Shown: one piece after another, positions 58,272 to 64,000 of the stretch
Position numbering within the stretch: the stretch's first letter is position 1
Layout: each line of letters opens with the position of its first letter
NCBI RefSeq assembly: GCF_030445035.2
Contig: NC_080678.1
Coordinates: 114,740,599-114,804,598, forward strand
Length of the DNA stretch: 64,000 nt
Source: Dasypus novemcinctus
Lineage: Eukaryota; Chordata; Mammalia; Cingulata; Dasypodidae
Direction of reading: 5' to 3'
The notes under the pieces: model-generated
Told to the model about the DNA's origin: nothing
Seen by the model: the letters and a program-made list of their open reading frames with translations, nothing else
Databases searched by the model: none
Position numbers and translations under genes: made by a program

Positions 58272-59894
58272 GTAAGACCCCTGGACGCCCTCGGTGGACC
58301 CAGAGGCCCGGCAGGGCAGTGAGGAGTGAGCCCCAGTGCCAGGCGGGACAATGGGGGCAGTCAGGGTGCTGGAGCAAAGGGTCCGGGGAAGCCAGAGTGG
58401 GTCAAAAAGAGGAGCCCAAGGGCAGGGTCCTGCGAGCATGGGGCGGGCACAGCTGGGGGCATGCAGTGGCCTGAAGGGGGTCACAAAGCCTGGGGGTGGG
58501 GCTGGGGAAGTGCCTGGTGGATGCAGGGTCCAGGCACTTGGGGACACCAGCGCTGGGGCCCCATGCCGAGTGGGGAGCCCAAATGAGACCTGGGGATATG
58601 TCATCCTGTGGGTGGTGCCTGGGGGTGGAGCAGAGCACGCTGCCCGCACCTTGGAGGGAAGCCAGGGCAGCAGGGGAAGCAGGAGGCAGCACCCGAGAGG
58701 GGGCACCGGGGGGGCCAGGCCTCCCCATGGTGCTCCAGGAGGAGCTGCAAGGGCTGATGCTCTGGGCAGGGGTGAGAGCATGGAGGGGTAGTGTGTGTCA
58801 TGTGGGTTTGGAGGTGGGAGGAAGCAAGTCTTGGAAGGCCCCTGGGTGGGGCTGTGGTGTCCAGGGGGAGCATGCCTGGGCCAGGAAGGCCCCCCCCCAG
58901 GCAGGAGGCTGTGGGAGCCATGCAGGAGGGACACGTGCAGGGAGCCCCAAGTCCTCAAGCAGCAGCCCTGGGGGCGCGTGGCCTGCAGCAGACCTGGGGC
59001 GGCCTGGGACTGGTGCTCCCACAGGTGCTCCCTGCCCGAGCTGAGGAGGGGTGGGTCAGAGGGGCGGGGTGGGGCCTGAAGGGGCCCTGGGCCTGGGAGC
59101 AGAGGGAGCCTGACCCCCTGGGGGGGTGTGGAGAGCGTGTGGCCATGGGTGGTGGGTGCAGGGTCATGGAGGGTCTGCTGTGGGGGCAGAGGCCAGAGCA
59201 CAGGGGCTGGGTGGCCCCAGCTGGGCTGTCAGGAGAGTGAGACCTGGGAGGGGGTTTCCTAGGGGAAGAGGCATCTGCAAGAGGAGGGGCTTGCCCAGGG
59301 AGGCGGAGCCTGCACACCAGCCTCCAGGGGTCCCAGCCCCACCTCCTGGGCTGGGCAGGCCTGTGAGGCCGCCCCCACTGCCCCGCCCTCTGCTCACAGC
59401 CCACGCTCCTCCCAGCTTTTGGCCTTTCTCCCGCAGCAGCCCAGGAACCCTCTCAGGCCTATTTGCTGCTTCCTCTAGCACTGACACAAGCATCTAGTGG
59501 CACTGAGTCCACACCCCCGCACAGGGGGCTGCTGAACAGAGGAGGGGGTGGGCAGTGGAGAAGCAGGACGAGCTTTCCCAAACTCAGCCTCCCGTGGGCC
59601 GCCTGCCGGCGGTCCCCCAGGAGTTCCACGGAAACACTGGTCCCTCGTGAGTGCTGCCTCGCAGCTGCACATGCAGGGATGCCCCCACTGTGGAGAGGAT
59701 GGTCAGAGGCAGGGCCCCTGGGGTTGGGGGCTGGGTGCTGTGGGTAAGGGATGCACCCAGCAAGCCAGGTCGAGCCCATGGGGACAGCGGAGCCCTGTCT
59801 GCGTGTGAGATGCACCCGCGTCCTTGCACGTCCACGCAGAGTGACGGGGGAGGGCCACGCCCACCTCCACTGCCTTTTCCATGTTGCATTTCAG

Positions 59895-59979
59895 AGAATA
59901 TCTTCAACAAGGCCTTCGGAGACTAACAGTTGAGCCCATTCTCGTGACATTTTCATACGTGAATGAAGGACTAGAGAAG
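59895..59979 (+). CDS. ANTXRL: anthrax toxin receptor-like protein, exon 4
   Basis: An 85-nt exon between TTTCAG and a weaker donor GTACAG, leaving phase 0. It reads EEYLQQGLRRLTVEPILVTFSYVNEGLEK. The Thr in VTFSYVNEG fits the MIDAS Thr of the family (GxTxxxxG), although the usual preceding Gly is missing. Confidence 0.82.
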
Positions 59980-60084
59980 GTACAGCTGCTGGAGCCTGGG
60001 GCTTTCATCCCGCCTGACTGCATTCTTGGAGTGCTCCTTGTTCATCTAAACCCCTTGTCCCAACATTTCCTTCCTTTTTTGCAG

Positions 60085-60118
60085 GCAAATATGATGATCA
60101 GAAAAGCCGCCACTGGAG
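60085..60118 (+). CDS. ANTXRL: anthrax toxin receptor-like protein, exon 5 (micro-exon)
   Basis: A 34-nt exon between TTTTTTGCAG and GTAAGC. It enters in phase 0 and leaves in phase 1, reading ANMMIRKAATG, equivalent to the family's short helix end before the central strand. The small size makes it easy for gene finders to miss, but the flanking phases require it. Confidence 0.8.
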
Positions 60119-60164
60119 GTAAGCCCCTCCTGCCCGCCATGGGCTCAGGGGCCGAGGGCAAAGC

Positions 60165-60325
60165 CAGGCTTGGGCATCAGCGCGTTCGGGTCCCAATCCC
60201 TCCCCCACATTCTAGCTCTGAGTTGGAGAAAGTTCCTTACGGTCTCCGAGTTACAGATTCCTCCCCTGGACAAGGAGGCTAAGGTAATACCCACCTCGCC
60301 TTTATGAGAACTAAGGTACCTGCCT
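60165..60325 (+). mobile_element. MIR-like SINE in intron 5
   Basis: Ordered MIR phrases: 'TCGGGTCCCAATCCC', 'TAGCTCTGAGTTGGAGAAAGTT', 'CTCCGAGTTACAGATTCC' and 'TAAGGTAATACCCACCTCG'. Diverged. Confidence 0.65.
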
Positions 60326-61097
60326 GCACCTTTGGTCTTGAGAGGCTGCAGGTGTGTCCAGGTGAGGCCATTTCCCTCTCTGACCTGCACTTGGGAAAAG
60401 AAAAGGAAGCAGCCAATGTTCCCGCACAGACGTAGGATTTGGTTTATGGATCTTCTCGATTGCTGCCCTTTGCTGCCCGCTGTGCCCTCTGAGCTGCACT
60501 GTGGCTTTCAGCTCTTCTTCCTTTCACCCTGTGCCTCCCTCCCTGATGGTGTTGGGTGCTGTCCTCAGACCAGGACTGACGTCCTTCCAGGCTTCCCAGG
60601 GGCCTGCACTGGGTTTTGCAGAGCCCTTAGCTGGGTGCATGGTCCCCCATCAAGGGCCTTGGCCAGGGGCTCTGGGGCCCAGGACACTGGCAGGAACCCC
60701 GAGGCCAGCCCGGCTCAAGGAGCCCTTACCCTGAACCTGCAGCCCACCCATTACGGCAGGTCAGCCTGTGGTCTCCCTGCTGTTCTGGAGTCTTGCACCT
60801 GTCAGGTGCATGAGCTGGGTTTCCCTTCCTGGCACAGGTGGTACCATCTGGTGGGGGAGGGTGGGGCAGCCTGGCAGGAGGTGCCCTGAGGTGGACTTGG
60901 ACTCCTGTCTGCCAGGTGGGTCCTGGGCTCAGGCCCTTCTCTGCTGAAAGCCTGCAGAGTAGGGTGGCCGGCACATGCGCCTCCCAGTGAGCTGCTCAGA
61001 CCTTGCCCGCACGGGCAGCCCTGAGGTTCTGCCGCCACGGCTCCCTGGTGCACCCAAGGTCCCGTTCCCACCTGGGCCCTCTTTGCTTGTCCTCCAG

Positions 61098-61177
61098 GTA
61101 AGAAGGTCACCAGCATTGTCTATGCTCTGACGGCTGCAAAAATACCTAAAGGGGCAAACCGGCTGGCTGCGGAGGAA
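61098..61177 (+). CDS. ANTXRL: anthrax toxin receptor-like protein, exon 6
   Basis: An 80-nt exon between TCCTCCAG and GTGAGT, phase 1 to phase 0. It reads KKVTSIVYALTAAKIPKGANRLAAEE. The strand 'SIVYALT' corresponds to the central vWA strand that normally ends in TDG, the last MIDAS aspartate. Here it is TAA, so that aspartate is gone. With the exon 2 change, two of the metal-binding positions are lost. Confidence 0.87.
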
Positions 61178-61254
61178 GTGAGTTCAATCCATCGTTACAG
61201 TCATTATGCTGCACTGATTCTGGGGAATTCTACTCAACGCCTTCTTTCTCTTAG

Positions 61255-61323
61255 GCTCAAAAGGCTCGGAAGATGGGAGCAATCGTTTTCGCCATTGGCG
61301 CAAATGAATTTGAGCAAAAACAG
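61255..61323 (+). CDS. ANTXRL: anthrax toxin receptor-like protein, exon 7
   Basis: A 69-nt, phase 0 exon between CTTAG and GTAAGT. It reads AQKARKMGAIVFAIGANEFEQKQ, the well-conserved 'A.KARKxGAxVYxxGVxD' helix-strand of the ANTXR vWA domain. Intron 6 is only 77 bp. Confidence 0.9.
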
Positions 61324-61660
61324 GTAAGTGAGAGCAGATAACGCGGGGGCCACCCTTGAGCCTGTTTGGAGGCAGGTGTTAGAGGCTGCTTTCCCTGGGT
61401 AGCCCAGGGATGCCATCCTAACCCCCCCAATTACTTGGGTCTACCCCGTCCACTTTAAAGGATGGAGTTGGTGGGCTCGGTTGCACCCCAGCTGAGGGTG
61501 GAGGCCGCCCCCCATGAGTTCTCCTGCAGATGGAGGGATCTAGTTCCAGGGAAACACTGCCCAGACCCTGACGTGTTGGCCAGGCACTGTCCCGTTTGTG
61601 GAAGCAGCTGCCCCTTCCATGCCCTGGCTGTACATCCCAACCACCTCCTCTCCCTCATAG

Positions 61661-61738
61661 CTGGAAGGAATTGCAGACTCCAAGGACCATATGTTTGGGG
61701 TCCCTGATCTGGACTCCCTGTCAAGCATCAGTTCCCAG
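61661..61738 (+). CDS. ANTXRL: anthrax toxin receptor-like protein, exon 8
   Basis: A 78-nt, phase 0 exon between CTCATAG and GTGAGT. It reads LEGIADSKDHMFGVPDLDSLSSISSQ, matching the family's 'L..IADS..HVF.V..G...L' final vWA helix. Confidence 0.9.
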
Positions 61739-61856
61739 GTGAGTGGGAACTGGATGTGAGAACCCCGATGGGTGTGAGAAGCTGCAAGTGAGGAGGGGCT
61801 TGTCGAGAATCTCCCCACAGCTCACACCCTGCCCTCTTGCCCACTGTGGATTCTAG

Positions 61857-61917
61857 GTAATTGAGAAGAGCTGTATCGAAATTAAATCTTTGGAGCCTAC
61901 CAGTGTCTGCATGGGAG
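61857..61917 (+). CDS. ANTXRL: anthrax toxin receptor-like protein, exon 9 (last in window)
   Basis: A 61-nt exon between TTCTAG and GTAAGG, leaving phase 1. It reads VIEKSCIEIKSLEPTSVCMG, the vWA end with a conserved Cys pair (SC...VC) and the start of the Ig-like ANTXR extracellular domain. Summed exons 1-9 give about 247 residues with no stop. Transmembrane and cytoplasmic exons must lie beyond 64000; none was seen in 61918-64000. Confidence 0.9.
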
Positions 61918-61947
61918 GTAAGGGCTGAGGTGTCACTGGTGTAGACA

Positions 61948-62091
61948 GAGGTGTGTGTGTGTCTGCTTGTGTATGTGTATATGTATGTGTGTGTGTGCAT
62001 ACATATGGGTGTGTGTGTAGGTGTGTGCCTCTGCATGAGTCTGTATGTGTGCATGTGTGTGTCGGCATGTTTTTGTGTGTGTATATACGTG
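61948..62091. repeat. TG-rich compound microsatellite
   Basis: Imperfect (TG)n with GTATG and GCATG variants, directly downstream of exon 9. It stops where the MaLR LTR begins. Confidence 0.9.
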
Positions 62092-63640
62092 TGTTGTGGT
62101 GGTGGTTTGAAGCTGCATGGACCCCTGAAATGCATGTTCTTACAGCTATTCCATTCCTGTGGGTGTAAACCTATTGCATGTAGGGCCTTTTGATGAGGTT
62201 TCTTTAGTTAAGGCATGGCCCAGGGACGTTCTCAGTCCTCTTACTGGAGTTGTTTAAAGTGAATGATAGATTTTGCCCAGGTGGACAATGGCTCACAACC
62301 TTCTTCTTTCCCCCTATTTCCTGTAAGCCTATCTTCTAGTCTCCAGCTCTCTGAGAGAGCTTGACTTGCTTTATTCATATCAGAGAGGTCATGTAGTATT
62401 TGTCCTTCAATGCCTGGCTTGCTTCACTCAACATAAGGTCCTCAAGATTCATCCATATTATCTCATGTGTTAGTACTGTATTCCTTCTTACAGCTGAGTA
62501 GTATTCCATTGTATGTATAAATGACATTTTGTTTATCCATCCATCTGTTGATGGGCATTTGGGTTGATTATTCAGAAAAAGAGTGAGAAAGCCACAGAAG
62601 CAAGATTCTGGAAGTAATGAAACCCAGAAGTGAAGAGAGAGATCAGCAGATGCACCCCATGCCATGTGACAGAGGAGTCCAGGGTCCCAACAGCCCATCT
62701 TCAGGAACAAAGTATCATCCTGATGATGCCTTGTTTGGACCTTTCCAAGGCCTCAGAACTGTAAGCTTATATGCTAATAAATCCCCACTGTAAAAGTCAA
62801 CTCATTTCTGCTATGTTGCTGTCAGCAACCTAGCAAACTGGAATAGACCTTGGTACCAGGAAAGTGGGTAGCTGCTAGTGCAAATACCTAAAATGTTTAA
62901 AAAACTGTTAGAAGGGAGAGAGAGTAGAGGTGGGAAGAATTGGGCAAAGCATGATAGAAAAGGCCCAGAGTACTTTGAAGAGATTTTTGGTAGAAACACA
63001 GATGCTAAAGGAACTTCCGATGAGGCCTCAGTCAGAGATGATGAATGTGTCATTGCAAACTGGAAGAAAGGCAATCCTTGTTTTAAAATGGCAGAGAATT
63101 TGGCAAAATTGAGTCCTGATATCATATGGAAGATGATAGAATTTGGAAATGACAAGCTTGGAAATGTAGCTGAGGAGATATGAGACTAAATGTAGAAAAT
63201 GCAGCCTGGCTTCTCCTTGCAGCTCATAGTAAAATGTGAGAGGAAAGGGATAAGCTGAGGACTGAACTGATGGGCACAAAGAGAGCAGATATTGATGGGT
63301 GGTAAATTCTGAGCTTCTGAAAAGTGAGTCCCCAGAGAATAGTGCCCCATGTGAAAACATCCCTGAACAGGGAGCCGGTCGTCAGTGTGTATCAGGACTG
63401 GGAACACAACCATCCAGGGAGGATCTCTGGAAGGTCCTTTGTCTTATGGCCTGGACCCCAGTATTCTACCTGTGAAACCAACACGTTTTTTGCAAAATCT
63501 GTATGAATGGAGCCATTACCAGTTTGGTCTATAAGGAACAGAAAAGGGGTAGACTGATGGAAAAATAACTTCAAAGGCACAATGATGGCAGCTGAGATCT
63601 GCACTGTAGACAGTATTCAGCCAAGAGAGCAGACCAGCCC
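62092..63640 (+). mobile_element. MaLR element: LTR plus internal region, plus strand
   Basis: The LTR runs from TGTTGTGG (62092) to about 62848 and includes the phrase 'GGCCTCAGAACTGTAAGC' near its end. The primer-binding region 'TTGGTACCAGG' follows at 62850 and the internal region goes on to about 63640. An L1 fragment (62309-62568) lies within the LTR. The short frames are decayed gag-like remnants at best; nothing is functional. Confidence 0.75.
62309..62568 (-). mobile_element. L1 ORF2-end/3' UTR fragment inside the MaLR LTR, minus strand
   Basis: Matches 44120-44390 in the same orientation: 'GTAAGCCTATCTTCTAGTCTCCAGCTCTCTGAG' order, then 'CCTTCAATGCCTGGCTTGCTTCACTCAACATAAGG'. It is truncated at both ends. 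Confidence 0.85.
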
Positions 63641-63646
63641 AGCCAA

Positions 63647-64000
63647 GGTGTGAGTATGCCCAGGAAGCTGGAGGTCAGCCCTGCCATGTGGAGGTGTGAG
63701 TACACCCAGGAGTGTGGAGGTCAGCCCTGCCATGTGGAAGGTGTGAGTACACCCAGGAGCCTGGAGATCAGCCCTGCCATGTGGAAGGTGTGAGTACACC
63801 CAGGAGCTTGGAGGTCAGCCCTCCCATGTGGAAGGTGTGAGTACACCCATGAGCTTGGAGGTCAGCCCTGCTCTATGGAAGGTGTGAGTAGACACAGGAG
63901 CTTGGAGCTCAGCCCTGCCTTGTGGAGGTATGAGTACACCTGGGAGCTTGGAGGTCAGCCCTGCCATGTGGAAGGTTTGAGTACACACAGGAGCTTGGAG
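63647..64000. repeat. 46-47-bp minisatellite, at least 7.5 copies
   Basis: Units start GGTGTGAGTA at 63647, 63693, 63740, 63787, 63834, 63881, 63927 and 63974 (the last two as variants GGTATGAG and GGTTTGAG). The body reads CACCCAGGAGCTTGGAGGTCAGCCCTGCCATGTGGAA. The array runs off the window edge. Confidence 0.95.

Noticed and set aside
58242..59201. 319-codon minus-strand frame over exon 3 and intron 3
   Set aside because: It lies antisense to a well-supported exon in GC-rich DNA and has low-complexity Pro/Ser/Leu content.
61933..62135. Frames rich in Thr-His or Val-Cys over the TG repeat
   Set aside because: Pure product of the TG microsatellite.
63617..64000. Regularly spaced repeats resembling a CRISPR array
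   Set aside because: Units are directly adjacent with no unique spacers, in a mammalian intron: a minisatellite.

Overview
This is mammalian nuclear DNA, most likely from an armadillo (Xenarthra, Dasypus-type). The main evidence is four tRNA-derived SINEs of the armadillo DAS type, three of them framed by clear target-site duplications. Xenarthran-looking L1 elements with a very long 3' UTR, MaLR/ERVL elements, MIRs and GT-AG split exons all fit a placental genome. There are no bacterial or phage genes, operons or CRISPR arrays. Most long open frames are shadows in GC-rich DNA or in repeats.

Layout. 1-890: 5' UTR of an L1 on the minus strand, running off the left edge. 890-8100: GC-rich DNA without recognisable exons, carrying one DAS SINE and L1 3' pieces. 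8390-9190: old L1 endonuclease-region remnant. 10933-11410, minus strand: the last two exons of a PIWI-clade Argonaute gene (PIWIL3-like), with an intact intron between them and no other exons found in the window. Directly upstream of them lies a solo LTR (11517-12368) with a perfect 6-bp target duplication. 15580-26460: a pile of three L1 elements in plus orientation, one containing an LTR. One of the L1s appears to derive from a spliced L1 RNA. 26620-27900: old L1 containing a DAS SINE.

27910-29640: CpG-rich island ending in exon 1 of an anthrax-toxin-receptor-like gene (ANTXRL-like, plus strand). Intron 1 is about 28 kb and filled with repeats: an old L1 (31360-38262), DAS SINEs, a MaLR provirus, a degenerate near-full-length L1 (41395-51845) and, inside that L1, an LTR insertion (46131-47121). 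Exons 2-9 follow at 57495-61917 and encode the rest of the von Willebrand A (vWA) domain plus the start of the next domain. The gene continues beyond the window. Its final visible intron holds a TG microsatellite, a MaLR element and a 46-47-bp minisatellite that runs off the right edge.

Points of most interest: the ANTXRL-like vWA domain is open and correctly spliced but has lost two residues of its metal-binding MIDAS site; a two-exon PIWIL tail has lost its normal stop; one L1 copy has an internal junction that looks like a splice; and one LTR insertion holds a trapped primer-binding site between intact target duplications. All family assignments come from reading the sequence; no database search was run.
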